64,000 nucleotides of DNA from Corynebacterium sp. CNJ-954. Lineage in GTDB: Bacteria > Actinomycetota > Actinomycetes > Mycobacteriales > Mycobacteriaceae. The notes under the pieces are model-generated. The model saw nothing but the letters and a program-made list of their open reading frames with translations, did no database searches and was not told the DNA's origin. This document shows, one piece after another, positions 1 to 7,408 of the stretch (position 1 is its first letter; every line of letters starts with the position of its first letter). The stretch is from NCBI RefSeq assembly GCF_001942345.1, contig NZ_MKKI01000045.1:62001-126000 (forward strand), in the 5' to 3' direction. The position numbers and the translations under genes are program-made.

Positions 1-217
1 ACGGAAGCGACCGAAGAGGTCCATGGTGGTTACGCCTCACCTTTCGTTCTCTCGTCCCGTAGGGCCGGTTGCCTTCATCGGGGTGCTGGTCCGGCGGGGT
101 GCTGGACCGGAGACGGCACACGTTGTCGGCCCACTATACGGACTGCAGCTGTGAAGTGGGTGCAGCTCGCCGGGTGTGTGGCGGGGAGAGGGTCTGAATA
201 CCGGCGTGGCCTGTGAC
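1..217. other. No gene resolved at left edge
   Basis: I see no convincing complete gene upstream of the tRNA. A minus-strand ATG at base 24 behind a purine-rich stretch could be the start of a gene running off the left edge, but only eight codons are present. The rest reads as intergenic sequence. Confidence 0.4.
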
Positions 218-245
218 TTTGTGTGTGGTGGGTGACGGTGATAAT
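218..245 (+). promoter_or_regulatory. Candidate tRNA-Leu promoter
   Basis: GATAAT at 240-245 is a good -10 box, preceded by TTTGTG at 218-223 with 16 bases between them. It lies about 50 bases upstream of the tRNA. The -35 match is weak, so this is a reading by eye only. Confidence 0.4.
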
Positions 246-294
246 GTTGCTCTCCGTTGCAGAAGCAACCCACGTCGATACGTATCGATGCCAC

Positions 295-377
295 GGGCGA
301 GTGGCGGAATGGCAGACGCGCTGGCTTCAGGTGCCAGTGTCCTTCGGGACGTGGGGGTTCAAGTCCCCCTTCGCCCA
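295..377 (+). tRNA. tRNA-Leu (anticodon CAG)
   Basis: An 83-base class II tRNA. The acceptor arm 295-301 pairs with 370-376, with one G-T pair. The anticodon stem CTGGC/GCCAG encloses the loop TTCAGGT, giving anticodon CAG at 328-330, which reads CUG. A variable arm (GTCCTTCGGGAC) is followed by a T-arm containing GGTTCAAGTCC. The encoded 3' end reads ACA rather than CCA, so CCA would be added enzymatically. The 3' end abuts an 80-base sequence repeated 14.5 kb downstream, marking the gene as an integration site. Confidence 0.95.
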
Positions 378-455
378 CAGTGAGCGGTTCACGAATTGAA
401 CCGGCCGGAGGTCACAAACTCGAAAGGGTTTGTGACCTCCGGTTTTTCGTTGTCT
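376..455 (+). repeat. Left direct repeat (attL-like) at tRNA-Leu end
   Basis: These 80 bases begin at the last acceptor base of the tRNA and run through its terminator. They recur at 14870-14949 with about two substitutions. Looser similarity continues for roughly 100 more bases on each side-copy, including a shared GGATTCCCCGAGGGTTT. A direct repeat beginning exactly at a tRNA 3' end is the usual footprint of island integration. That interpretation is inference. Confidence 0.75.
405..447 (+). terminator. Rho-independent terminator of tRNA-Leu
   Basis: A long inverted repeat, CCGGAGGTCACAAACT (405-420) with its complement ending at 442, is followed by a T run (TTTTTCG). The stem is about 16 bp and essentially perfect. 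A copy with one changed base sits in the right direct repeat. Confidence 0.85.
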
Positions 456-790
456 GGGTGACGTGACGGCTGAGAATCTCAGTCGGGGGAGTTGCGTGGC
501 GAAGTCCCGAACAGCGGTGGACGGGGCGGATTCCCCGAGGGTTTTCGGTGGGGTCGGTCATGAACTCTCTGTGCCCCGGGAGTCCACCGTCTCTATGCCC
601 ACCGTTGCTGGCGCTCACATTGTGTGTTGTGGTGTGGGTGCTGTTCTGGAGCGCCGGTGGAAGACCTCGGGCTCCGCGCCGAGTGCGGAGTATCGCGGCC
701 ACTTGATTCGTGGGGCGGTGGGGATTTTGTGATCAGGGGTTGCCGGTAGCTGCGGTCCAGGGACCTTTTGATGAGGAAGAGTCCATCAGT
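456..790. other. Gene-free stretch
   Basis: No reading frame here has a convincing start and ribosome site. Part of it (to about 560) resembles the sequence just right of the second direct repeat (to about 15055), so it belongs to the duplicated unit. Confidence 0.5.
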
Positions 791-802
791 GAGGAGGTTG
801 TC

Positions 803-1045
803 ATGCTGTCGAAAGGGCTCAGTGAGGATATTGCAGCCTGGGGGAGACTCTCTGAGGCTGAGCATGCCGAACGCCTGCGTGGCTGCGTCGCCGATGAGGT
901 GGTCGGAAACAAGCGTATGGCGGGTCAGCCGGTTTCCGCTGCCTGGGAAGCTGAGGCGCGCGCAGTAGAGTTAGCCGCTGGCGGATACACCACTCAAAAG
1001 GACTTGACCCTGGGGTGCCGCGATGCCCACCCAAACTTCGTTTGA
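803..1045 (+). CDS. Small orphan protein (80 aa)
   Basis: ATG at 803 is preceded by an excellent ribosome site, GAGGAGG at 791-797, at normal spacing, which decides this start over upstream in-frame codons. The product is a short, acidic, mostly helical polypeptide (segments LSEDIAAWGRLSEAEHAERL and VSAAWEAEARAVELAAGG) without recognisable motifs. It stands alone at the left end of the island and has no counterpart in the second cassette copy. Function unknown. Confidence 0.55.
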   Translation: MLSKGLSEDIAAWGRLSEAEHAERLRGCVADEVVGNKRMAGQPVSAAWEAEARAVELAAGGYTTQKDLTLGCRDAHPNFV

Positions 1046-1120
1046 TCGCGGCCCACCCCAGCCCACGATGAAGATCGGCCACCGACGTCCCTCCGGTGTC
1101 CGGACTTTGAACCCCACTGT

Positions 1121-1142
1121 CTGTCTCGTCCTCGCTTCGCTG
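1121..1142 (+). repeat. 22-bp direct repeat, left copy
   Basis: CTGTCTCGTCCTCGCTTCGCTG here matches 20 of 22 bases at 2365-2386. The two copies bracket the 1228-2187 gene, suggesting it arrived as a unit. Confidence 0.5.
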
Positions 1143-1227
1143 CCGGGATTCATGGACGGGTTGGACAACGACCAGGAGTGAACCCTGGTCCACTACAAGG
1201 GTGTACGGCGGTAGAGGTGACCCATGA

Positions 1228-2187
1228 CTAGTCACGGGCCCGACGATTGACCTCACGGACAAAACGGGTCGCTTCCTGATGCTTCCTAGCGCTAGCGCTC
1301 GTGATCATCGAGCCTCCATCCGGAAGCTCTACCGTCATAAACAACAGCCCCTCATCCTTCTTCGCCGAACTACCCACAATCGCACCTGCAGCGCCAAACA
1401 ATAGAGCACCACCGAGCACACGACCCCCACTGACACGGTTGCGCGCCGCCGCGCCCGTATCAATCGTCGCTTTCGCCCCGGACCTGGGATAGATCTCACC
1501 GTCATACCAAATAGAGTCCGCCGTGACGAAAATGTCACCGAACTCCACCACGACATCCTTACTGCTCAAGTCATCCGGAAGCCGTGCAAGGCCCGCACCC
1601 TGACGAAACAGGTCCGAGTGTGCCCGTTTGATGTCCTTCCTGGCATCGGCAGTCTCCTGCTTCGCTTTAGCTAGACTCTCCTTGGTGCGCTGTCGGCTTT
1701 CCTCCAGGTTCTTCTCCCGCTGCTCCTTCTTCGATTCCTTCTTGTGCAGGGCTTCCTCACTCTTCGCCCGCTCCAACTGAAGGTCAAAACCCTTATCGCC
1801 TTTGCGGGATGCAATATCAACCCCGGCCTGCAGCTGCGGAACCGGTTCCCACCCCTCAGGCAACGTCATCTCGCGACCAGCTTCGATAACATTATCCAGA
1901 ATATCTCGCACCTTACCGGCGTGTTGACCGGACGCAGTAAAAGAGTAGAGGTCATGAATCGAGTACTTGGGGCCAGGGTGCGCCACATCCATGGGGCCGA
2001 TCTGCAAAATAAAAACACGCGCCATAGTGCCCTTGGAGAAGTAACCTTCTACAGCCGCATACGGTAATTCGACTGGACTTAGACGACGCTTTTCTTTTGA
2101 CCCGGCGAGCAGATTGTGACTAAGGGTGAGGATTCCCCTTGAGTCATCCGACTCCAATGTGCAGTCCTGAACTTTTACCCTCACCAT
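1228..2187 (-). CDS. Coiled-coil / glycine-rich orphan protein
   Basis: About 319 aa. The N-terminal ~75 residues form a beta-rich module (MVRVKVQDCTLESDD onward) reminiscent of the DUF4429/bacterial PH-like folds. Residues ~135-195 are a strongly charged coiled coil rich in Lys/Glu. A second beta module follows, interrupted near residue 265 by a glycine/alanine hydrophobic stretch (LGGALLFGAAGAIVG) that could touch membrane. Upstream AAAGGAG lies two bases from the ATG at 2187 and five from an in-frame GTG at 2184, so the GTG may be the true start. It is absent from the second cassette copy. Function unknown. Confidence 0.6.
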   Translation of the reverse strand: MVRVKVQDCTLESDDSRGILTLSHNLLAGSKEKRRLSPVELPYAAVEGYFSKGTMARVFILQIGPMDVAHPGPKYSIHDLYSFTASGQHAGKVRDILDNVIEAGREMTLPEGWEPVPQLQAGVDIASRKGDKGFDLQLERAKSEEALHKKESKKEQREKNLEESRQRTKESLAKAKQETADARKDIKRAHSDLFRQGAGLARLPDDLSSKDVVVEFGDIFVTADSIWYDGEIYPRSGAKATIDTGAAARNRVSGGRVLGGALLFGAAGAIVGSSAKKDEGLLFMTVELPDGGSMITSASARKHQEATRFVREVNRRARD

Positions 2188-2330
2188 GACTCCTTTGTCT
2201 ACGTATCGCTTCGCAATACAACTACGATCGTTACTCACCCAATGACGTTACCCGCCCGACGGGGGAGGTGCGTGGGGTGCCGCCGCGCCCACCCAGCCTC
2301 ACGGCCGCAGCCTCCAGACTAGGGCAAGGG

Positions 2331-2348
2331 CCGACGGCAAACCGTCGG
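2331..2348. other. Short hairpin
   Basis: CCGACGG and CCGTCGG flank a four-base CAAA loop. It lies between two minus-strand genes, without a clear T run on either side, so termination is only possible. The rest of 2188-2447 shows no gene. Confidence 0.35.
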
Positions 2349-2364
2349 GTGTTGACTCCACCGC

Positions 2365-2386
2365 CTGTCTCGTCCTTGCTTCACTG
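2365..2386 (+). repeat. 22-bp direct repeat, right copy
   Basis: Partner of 1121-1142, with 20 of 22 bases identical and the same orientation. Confidence 0.5.
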
Positions 2387-2447
2387 CGCTTTTCGAAAGC
2401 ACGCAACAGAGCCTAGTGACGTGTGGACATCCTCGATAGCCTTCTGT

Positions 2448-3161
2448 TCACTTCTCCCATTCCTGATCGGTCAGTACCTGAGCAAGTAACCGGCGTCCGG
2501 CGCTGCGGGTCCGGGCGTCGGTGTCGTCGGCCAGGTCGGCGCCGGCAACCAGGCGGGGCACCACGAGCCGATCATCAACCGTGCGGGCAGCGGCACGATA
2601 GAGACCGACATCATCCACACGCACCGTCAGGTTGCCTCGGCTACTGGGCAGCAGGACGTATCCTCTGACGAGCTGCACGAGGTTCTCACTTCTGACGTAG
2701 ACGTCCGCGTCGCCTCCGGTGCCGAGTCCGAGGTGGTAGCTCTCCACCGCGCTGATCCCGGTACGAACGACCCTGCTGTCGGTGAGCAAGGCCGTCAGGT
2801 CCTGTGGCCCTACCTTGTAGTGGTGGATGCTGCTGGCGCGTCTGCTCATCCAGCGGCGGACAACATCGACCTCGGTGGCCGACGAGAGTCGGCGGCGCAG
2901 TCGGGAGCGTTCCGTGGCGCTGAGCCAGGCCCCGGGTCCACCGTCGGCGAGGTCCGCGGCGGCCCAGGCGGCCCGCGGGGACATCGCCCGGCTATTAGCT
3001 CCGGCAGAGGTGAGGCCCCGTTGGTGCTCGACGCTGGCGGCGTCGATGAGCCAGAAGGTGCTGACATGTCGGGCGGTGAGCTCGCCGGAGTTGATTAGGG
3101 CCCGGACCCGAGCCTGGGAGACGTCCAGACGTGCCGCGGCCTCATGGGTGGTCAGCTCCAT
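2448..3161 (-). CDS. HTH DNA-binding protein, cassette copy 1
   Basis: 237 aa. Residues 1-45 form an excisionase/MerR-like helix-turn-helix (EAAARLDVSQARVRALINSG, then a wing ending WLIDAASVE). The rest is an uncharacterised domain with ESYHLGLGTGGDADVYV and GYVLLPSSRGNLTVRVDD. The start at 3161 is chosen because TACACT lies seven bases upstream, giving a leaderless transcript, and because copy 2 (15088-15801) conserves length and start. The layout of an HTH plus a C-terminal sensor-like domain recalls AbiEi-type antitoxins, but no toxin partner is adjacent. It is the last gene of the duplicated cassette and probably regulates it; this is inference. Confidence 0.75.
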   Translation of the reverse strand: MELTTHEAAARLDVSQARVRALINSGELTARHVSTFWLIDAASVEHQRGLTSAGANSRAMSPRAAWAAADLADGGPGAWLSATERSRLRRRLSSATEVDVVRRWMSRRASSIHHYKVGPQDLTALLTDSRVVRTGISAVESYHLGLGTGGDADVYVRSENLVQLVRGYVLLPSSRGNLTVRVDDVGLYRAAARTVDDRLVVPRLVAGADLADDTDARTRSAGRRLLAQVLTDQEWEK

Positions 3162-3168
3162 GCGCACA

Positions 3169-3174
3169 AGTGTA
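3169..3174 (-). promoter_or_regulatory. -10 box for a leaderless HTH gene
   Basis: TACACT on the minus strand ends seven bases before the ATG at 3161. The same box and spacing recur at 15809-15814 ahead of the second copy, supporting both start codons. Confidence 0.6.
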
Positions 3175-3507
3175 GCGGTGGCGCAATAGAAGTGTTCACA
3201 TCTTGGCGGGGTGGCTACTTGACTGTCCAGTTGTTTCCGCAGCTTTGGCAGACTGCGATCTTCTGATTGCTGAACTTTTGGCGGGTCGTTCCCTCGGGTC
3301 ACGGACACCTACCGGCCTGTGCCTTTTCACGGCAGAACGGCGAGGGTGAGCTACGTACCGCTGGTGCCGAATGACCGCCTACGATGACTGCCTTTTGTGT
3401 GCCGTCGAGGGTGACGGGACCCGCGCACAGGAACTAGAAGAGATCCGGCACCCGTGGGGATCCCTCGCGGGGCCCATGGTCGGTCCGTTGGTGGAAGGAT
3501 TGAGGCT

Positions 3508-3819
3508 ATGAACCACGTCATCCATATCGAACAGCATCTCGCCGAGGACGGTCACGCTGCTGGAAGTGTCGACCAGTTCCTGGATCGGGTTCTTGATGAG
3601 CTGTATGACCAGGGAGTTGAGGCTGACTACCAGGCGACGGTCAGTGCCCTGGAGGTGGTCTGGACGCTGAACTCGAACGCTGGTGACCGGTTGGCTGCGC
3701 TCATTGACGCGTGCACGTGCATGCGGGTCGCCCTGAACGCTGTGGGGCGGTCGGGTGGATGGATGGTTCGCGATGGTGGTGACGGGATCGTCGAGGTGAA
3801 AATGTCTGGCGAGAGGTAG
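3508..3819 (+). CDS. Small hypothetical protein (103 aa)
   Basis: ATG at 3508 follows GGAAGGATTGAGG, a usable ribosome site. The protein starts MNHVIHIEQHLAEDG and is acidic and helical, with a Cys pair near residue 74 (DACTCMR). It is the only plus-strand gene within cassette copy 1 and is missing from copy 2, where sequence passes directly from the HTH gene to the decayed fragment. No family recognised. Confidence 0.5.
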   Translation: MNHVIHIEQHLAEDGHAAGSVDQFLDRVLDELYDQGVEADYQATVSALEVVWTLNSNAGDRLAALIDACTCMRVALNAVGRSGGWMVRDGGDGIVEVKMSGER

Positions 3820-3870
3820 GTGTGCGCCTAGTGGTCTGGTGAGAGCCGTGTCGGTCATTCTGGGGGTCCT

Positions 3871-4029
3871 CTACTTTCTGCGGTGTCCCCACAGTCCCGG
3901 GGTGCTGTTGAGTTTCGGGGAGACCGACTCCCACATATCGCGCACCCGGGTGAGGATCCGCAGCCCCAGCCAGGTTCCCACGAGAATGTCCCAGTTCAGG
4001 TGGCCCAGGTGCTCTTGGGTGAGTGCTTA
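3871..4029 (-). pseudogene. Decayed gene fragment, copy 1
   Basis: A minus-strand frame from an in-frame TAA near 4030 to TAG at 3871-3873 encodes a coherent C-terminal segment (WDILVGTWLGLRI, then RVRDMWESVSPKLN) without a start codon. Copy 2 (15857-16020) encodes the recognisably related WETLVQIWPVLRI and RVRDMWEAIYPELTGNPG but has an extra base upstream. Both look like the 3' end of the same lost gene. Family not recognised. Confidence 0.5.
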
Positions 4030-4095
4030 CTCTCAGCGCGCTGGTCGACATCGTGCCCCACCTGCGGCTGCAGCAGGGCGGAGGACGCCAGGTGT

Positions 4096-4386
4096 TTAGC
4101 CCTGCGCCCTGTCGTGGGTGACCTCCAGGTGGATCCCGACGGTGATGCCGATGCTCACCAGGTCGTCGAGGGTGAACCTGTCAAGGCGCGCTGCGGACAG
4201 TTCGGCCAGGCGAGGTTGGGTCACCCCGAGTGTGCCGGCGGTGGTGTCGGCGTCCCACCGTTTTTCGGCGATGCGGTCGTTGATTGAGGACAGCAGTGCT
4301 GAGCGTATTCGGAGGTTCTCGGCCTCTGCCGGTGTGTCGGCGAGGGCGTCCCATACGCTGGTGGTCCTGGTGACGGGGTTGTTCAC
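4096..4386 (-). CDS. Xre/HigA-like HTH regulator, copy 1
   Basis: 96 aa. After a 40-residue lead containing VWDALADTPAEAENLRIRS, the C-terminal half is an Xre-type helix-turn-helix (AGTLGVTQPRLAELSAARLD) ending FTLDDLVSIGI. This matches the HTH_37/COG5606 group often acting as an antitoxin-repressor. No HigB-like toxin is adjacent. The gene lies 27 bases after the CxxC protein gene in an operon-like run. The copy at 16081-16371 has the same length. Confidence 0.8.
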   Translation of the reverse strand: MNNPVTRTTSVWDALADTPAEAENLRIRSALLSSINDRIAEKRWDADTTAGTLGVTQPRLAELSAARLDRFTLDDLVSIGITVGIHLEVTHDRAQG

Positions 4387-4413
4387 GGGGTGTGTTCTTT
4401 TCTGCGTGTGTGG

Positions 4414-4596
4414 TTAGTCGGGGACTTCGTTGCGGATGCGGGCGATGGTTTTCAGTTGGTCGGGTGTCAGGTCGTCGAGGGGGAGCTTGTCCATCGCTAT
4501 CGCCCACCACACGGTGGCGTCGATGCCGCAGACTTCGCAGATGTGCTCGAACCGGTCGGTGGGGCTGAAGGCTCGGTGGTCGAGACGGTCATTCAT
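4414..4596 (-). CDS. Small CxxC protein, shortened copy 1
   Basis: 60 aa, starting at ATG 4596, which overlaps the stop of the preceding 79-aa ORF by eight bases. Alignment with the 102-aa copy at 16399-16707 shows that about 36 residues between the two Cys-x-x-Cys knuckles are missing: CEVCG is joined directly to IDATVWWAIAMDK. The C-terminus is conserved (LTPDQLKTIARIRNEVPD). A lone CxxC pair is unlikely to hold zinc within one monomer, so this copy may be impaired or dimer-dependent. Confidence 0.6.
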   Translation of the reverse strand: MNDRLDHRAFSPTDRFEHICEVCGIDATVWWAIAMDKLPLDDLTPDQLKTIARIRNEVPD

Positions 4597-4828
4597 GGTG
4601 GGGGTCTTGTGGTGGGAGTTGGGTGTCGGGTTCATCCTGGCTGTAGAGGCGGATGTAGTGGTGGGCGTGCTGTTGCCGCCGGCGGCGGGCGTGTTCGTAG
4701 CTCAGGTGGATCTCGGTCTCGGCGGCCATGGCGGCGTAGGCGGCGGCGATGGCAGCCTCCGAGTTCGGGCCCTCGGTGTCGCTGTTGGTGCCAGGGGCGG
4801 TGTCGTGGTCGGGGTGATGGTTGGGCAT
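4589..4828 (-). CDS. Chimeric ORF carrying a phosphoesterase C-terminal tail
   Basis: 79 aa. The last ~52 residues (from AAYAAMAAETE, through YEHARRRRQQHAH, to DEPDTQLPPQD) match the C-terminus of the phosphoesterase at 16700-18163. The first ~27 residues are new sequence (MPNHHPDHDTAPG). AGGAAGG precedes the ATG by nine bases, so it may be translated. It is best explained as a phosphoesterase gene cut by an insertion around 4755-5358, with a new start at the junction. It overlaps the CxxC gene by eight bases, as the intact gene does in copy 2. Confidence 0.5.
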   Translation of the reverse strand: MPNHHPDHDTAPGTNSDTEGPNSEAAIAAAYAAMAAETEIHLSYEHARRRRQQHAHHYIRLYSQDEPDTQLPPQDPHHE

Positions 4829-4922
4829 GGGGGTGTGCCTTCCTGGTGACTCCATCCCGTGGAAGGGTGAAGAGATCGACTGTAGCGGTGGTGGGACGTC
4901 ATTCTCAAGATTCTGAGCCGAC

Positions 4923-4962
4923 TTCTGCGCAGGTGGGGCGGGGTGTGTCATGTTCTGCGCAG
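4923..4962 (+). repeat. Two copies of the TTCTGCGCAG palindromic word
   Basis: TTCTGCGCAG occurs at 4923-4932 and 4953-4962, about 95 and 125 bases upstream of the minus-strand ORF starting at 4828. The full dyad would be TTCTGCGCAGAA. See the other sites at 5288, 5325, 7174, 11607, 18214 and 19174. Confidence 0.6.
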
Positions 4963-5008
4963 CCTGACAGTGAAGGTTCCGGCACTGTGAAGCCGAAGGG
5001 GCGCAACG

Positions 5009-5027
5009 GCCGGGGTGAATCCCCGGC
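5009..5027 (+). other. Short GC-rich hairpin
   Basis: GCCGGGG and CCCCGGC flank a five-base loop, 51 bases upstream of the small ORF at 5079. It could be an attenuator or a leftover insertion end. The rest of 4829-5078 contains the two TTCTGCGCAG sites and no other gene. Confidence 0.3.
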
Positions 5028-5078
5028 AAGCACTTGTAGGGTGGGGGTACTTCAGAAGGACAGACGGCAGGAGAGTGG

Positions 5079-5270
5079 ATGGCTTCGCGCACGGGCTCGA
5101 CCCCGTCGGCGGGGAGGCGCCGGGCGCTGGTGACCGGTGTCGGCAGCCTGGTGGACCTGAATGGTGGGGTCACCTATCGCAGGATGCAGGAGTTGATGCC
5201 TGCGCCGAAGCGGCCGATGACCCGTGAGGAACTCGAGCAACTGCTTCAACGGTTGGATCCTCAGGCGTAG
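5079..5270 (+). CDS. Small basic protein within a cassette insertion (63 aa)
   Basis: ATG at 5079 follows AGGAG at five-base spacing. The product is rich in Arg and short helices (GVTYRRMQELMPAPKR, MTREELEQLLQRLD), and the C-terminal half could form one amphipathic helix. It sits between two pairs of TTCTGCGCAG sites in DNA inserted into a phosphoesterase remnant, and is absent from copy 2. Function unknown. Confidence 0.5.
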   Translation: MASRTGSTPSAGRRRALVTGVGSLVDLNGGVTYRRMQELMPAPKRPMTREELEQLLQRLDPQA

Positions 5271-5287
5271 GGCAGGCTCATGGCCGG

Positions 5288-5334
5288 CTGCGCAGAACTC
5301 GACACATCCCGGTGGTGAGTTGGCTTCTGCGCAG
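5288..5334. repeat. Inverted pair of TTCTGCGCAG words
   Basis: CTGCGCAGAA at 5288-5297 (minus orientation) and TTCTGCGCAG at 5325-5334 (plus), both with CC after the core when read in the same sense. They lie at the edge where phosphoesterase homology breaks off (about 5358). Confidence 0.6.
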
Positions 5335-5358
5335 CCTGAGTTCTGTCAGGACCAGGGG

Positions 5359-5634
5359 TCATCGCTCGGCGGCCTTGTCACGGGCAGAGGCGTTGGCGCC
5401 TTCGGGGGTGTCGGTGCGTGCGATGCGCCTGGTGGCGAGGCGGTACGGTAGTCCGGAGCTGTGTTCGCGCCCGGTGACTTGTTGCAGCGTCATGTGGTGC
5501 GCGGTGATCGACTCGACGGTCTCCTGCCCGACTGCGCCGTCGTAGTCCTCGAGCTCCACTTCGCGGGTGGGGAGTTCGATGGTGTCCCACTTGAATAGTC
5601 GCTGGTAGTCGACATGGCACGTTCTAGGCGTCAC
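5359..5634 (-). pseudogene. Phosphoesterase middle fragment
   Basis: Encodes a segment (HVDYQRLFKWDT, then ESITAHHMTLQQVTGRE and RRIARTDTPEGANASARDKAAE) matching the region after the catalytic domain in the 16700-18163 gene. The metal-binding domain is missing: the fragment begins at the very end of the intact upstream gene and stops just before a TTCTGCGCAG site. Its former 3' part reappears at 4589-4755. A GTG at 5634 overlaps the upstream gene, but a functional product is unlikely. Confidence 0.65.
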
Positions 5635-7093
5635 GCAGCCGGTTCATGAGGTCGGCGTGTTCGGTGACGAACTCGTCGGCGAACCGGGCGAATTGTTCTG
5701 CCGGGGTCTCGGCAATGTCGTCGGAATCATGGGAATCGGGAAGGTGTGGTGTGCCGGCGGGGTGGTTGACGGCGGTGTGCGCGGCCCACAGGCGGGCTTC
5801 CTCGGTGCCCCACAGTTCGATGATGGGGCTGAGGTGGCGGTAGATGTAGAAGGCGGGGCGTGGGTCCAGAAGGTGGGTCGTCAGGGTGTCGATGTCTTCG
5901 GTGGCGATCCAACGGGTCAGTTGTTCGGCGGTCTCAGTGTGTTCGGGGTCCGGTTCTGCCTCCGGTTTGCCGGCGGTGAGGTGTTTCGCCGCGGCGGTGA
6001 TTTCGTTGCGTGCTACGGCTTTTCTGCCCTCGCCCAGCCGATAGCCCCTGCCACGGATTCTTTGCAGCGTCATGCGGTGCGCGGTGATCGACTCGACGGT
6101 GCTCGGGTCTACCTGCCCGGCGTAGCCCTCGAGGTTCACCTCAGGGGCGGGGAGTTCGATGGTGTCCCATTCGAACAGTCCCTGGTACTCGACATGGCGG
6201 TGGCTTGTGGGGACCTGGGTCAGGTCATCGTTGGGGTAGGTGTAGGTGAACCGCTCCACCGCTATCGTCCAGCTCCAGTCGGTGGTGTCGAGGATGGCCA
6301 CCGAGCCGTCACGGGTCTCCTTGTTCAGGCTGATGTCCAGTACACCGGCGACTGGGGCGGCGAAGCGGGTGTGGTGGTGGCCGTGAACATGTACTCGTGG
6401 GCTCGCGGCGTCGCGGACGCCGGTGAGGTGAGCGCGGTTGGTCTCGCCGGCGGGTTCACCGGCTTTGTCTTGGGCGTGCTCGCTGCCGTGGGCCAGGGCG
6501 GTGAAGGCTTCGGTGGTGGTTTCGTGGGTGACCAGGATGTCCACCGGCGGTTGGTCAGGATCAGTCGCTGCGGCGATGGCTCGGTCGGCCTGGGATTCGG
6601 TGATGTTCTCTGCGGGCCACCAGTTGAGTCCTTCGGTGCGCCACTGCTTGTCGATGGAGGATGCTCCGCCGAGGAACAGGATCTCCACCCCGGCGAGGCG
6701 GGCGCGGGTGCCGCGGGGCATGTAGGTGACGTTGTCACTGATGCGTATTGGGTGGGGTGTGTCCGGGTTCAGGAGGTTGGGGTTGTCGTGGTTGCCGTCG
6801 ATGAAGCGGACGTCGACCAGGTCGGTGGGGATACCGGTGTCGTGGCAGGCTTGCTCGATAGCGGTTTGTGCCTTCTGCGCCATGTCGGGGTGCCCCGGTG
6901 GCTGTGGTGGGACTTCGTCGCCGTAGAGCCAGTAGTCGCCGCATTGGATGATGGTGGTGGCCCCGGCTTCGAGGGCGAGGGCGACGGTGGTTTCCAGCGC
7001 GATGTCTTTGCGGTGGATGTCGCCGATGAAGGCGATGAGGTTGGGGTCGGGGGTGACGGGGTCATGGTTGTCGACGGTGTCAGGGTTGAGCAC
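5624..7093 (-). CDS. Calcineurin-like metallophosphoesterase, copy 1 (489 aa)
   Basis: The full metallophosphoesterase signature is present: FIGDIH near residue 22, QCGDYW, FIDGNHDN, VTHETT and VHGHHHTRF. The remaining ~220 residues are a C-terminal extension shared with the 16700-18163 gene and not recognised as a known domain. Start: GTG at 7093 aligns with the ATG of copy 2 and follows GAGGA; an in-frame GTG at 7138 is possible. A TTCTGCGCAG site lies 81 bases upstream. It heads the operon-like run in copy 1. Substrate (nucleotide, nucleic acid or protein) cannot be told from sequence. Confidence 0.85.
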   Translation of the reverse strand: MLNPDTVDNHDPVTPDPNLIAFIGDIHRKDIALETTVALALEAGATTIIQCGDYWLYGDEVPPQPPGHPDMAQKAQTAIEQACHDTGIPTDLVDVRFIDGNHDNPNLLNPDTPHPIRISDNVTYMPRGTRARLAGVEILFLGGASSIDKQWRTEGLNWWPAENITESQADRAIAAATDPDQPPVDILVTHETTTEAFTALAHGSEHAQDKAGEPAGETNRAHLTGVRDAASPRVHVHGHHHTRFAAPVAGVLDISLNKETRDGSVAILDTTDWSWTIAVERFTYTYPNDDLTQVPTSHRHVEYQGLFEWDTIELPAPEVNLEGYAGQVDPSTVESITAHRMTLQRIRGRGYRLGEGRKAVARNEITAAAKHLTAGKPEAEPDPEHTETAEQLTRWIATEDIDTLTTHLLDPRPAFYIYRHLSPIIELWGTEEARLWAAHTAVNHPAGTPHLPDSHDSDDIAETPAEQFARFADEFVTEHADLMNRLRDA

Positions 7094-7173
7094 GGCGGGT
7101 GTGTCCTCGGTGGTGTTGTGGGAGCGTGACGATAGCACCGGCGGGAGCGGGTTGGCTAGAAACTTGTGTCCAC

Positions 7174-7183
7174 TTCTGCGCAG
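7174..7183 (+). promoter_or_regulatory. TTCTGCGCAG site upstream of phosphoesterase copy 1
   Basis: The surrounding 37 bases (7147-7183) match 29 of 37 bases at 19147-19183, upstream of the other intact phosphoesterase, at nearly the same distance from the start (81 and 88 bases). Conservation of a non-coding block suggests an operator or promoter element. The rest of 7094-7408 shows no clear gene. Confidence 0.55.
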
Positions 7184-7408
7184 GGTGCGCGGTGTCAGAA
7201 TTGTCGGGCAAAGCCACCGCCCCTACCTCAGCGAATCATTGCGTGAGGCGGAGTACGAGCAGTTCCTCCACTACCAAACTCATCACCGAGCCCTCGCGGC
7301 TATCGGAGGTTCGCCTCCCTCAGCGCGTGATCACAATCTCACGGGGAACGTCAGTGTAGCGATGCTTCGTCCAGCGGGTCTTCCTGATTCGGTGCTGGTG
7401 AGGTGGTT

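Noticed and set aside
1..24. Start of a minus-strand gene leaving the window
   Set aside because: Only eight codons are present; cannot be supported.
463..732. Overlapping small frames between the tRNA terminator and 803
   Set aside because: No ribosome sites or coherent composition; the region is part of a diverged repeat.
5657..7129. Plus-strand open frame of about 490 codons
   Set aside because: It is antisense to the phosphoesterase gene, whose frame carries all metal-binding motifs. The antisense translation is Gly/Val-rich with no motif; high-GC codon bias creates such shadows.
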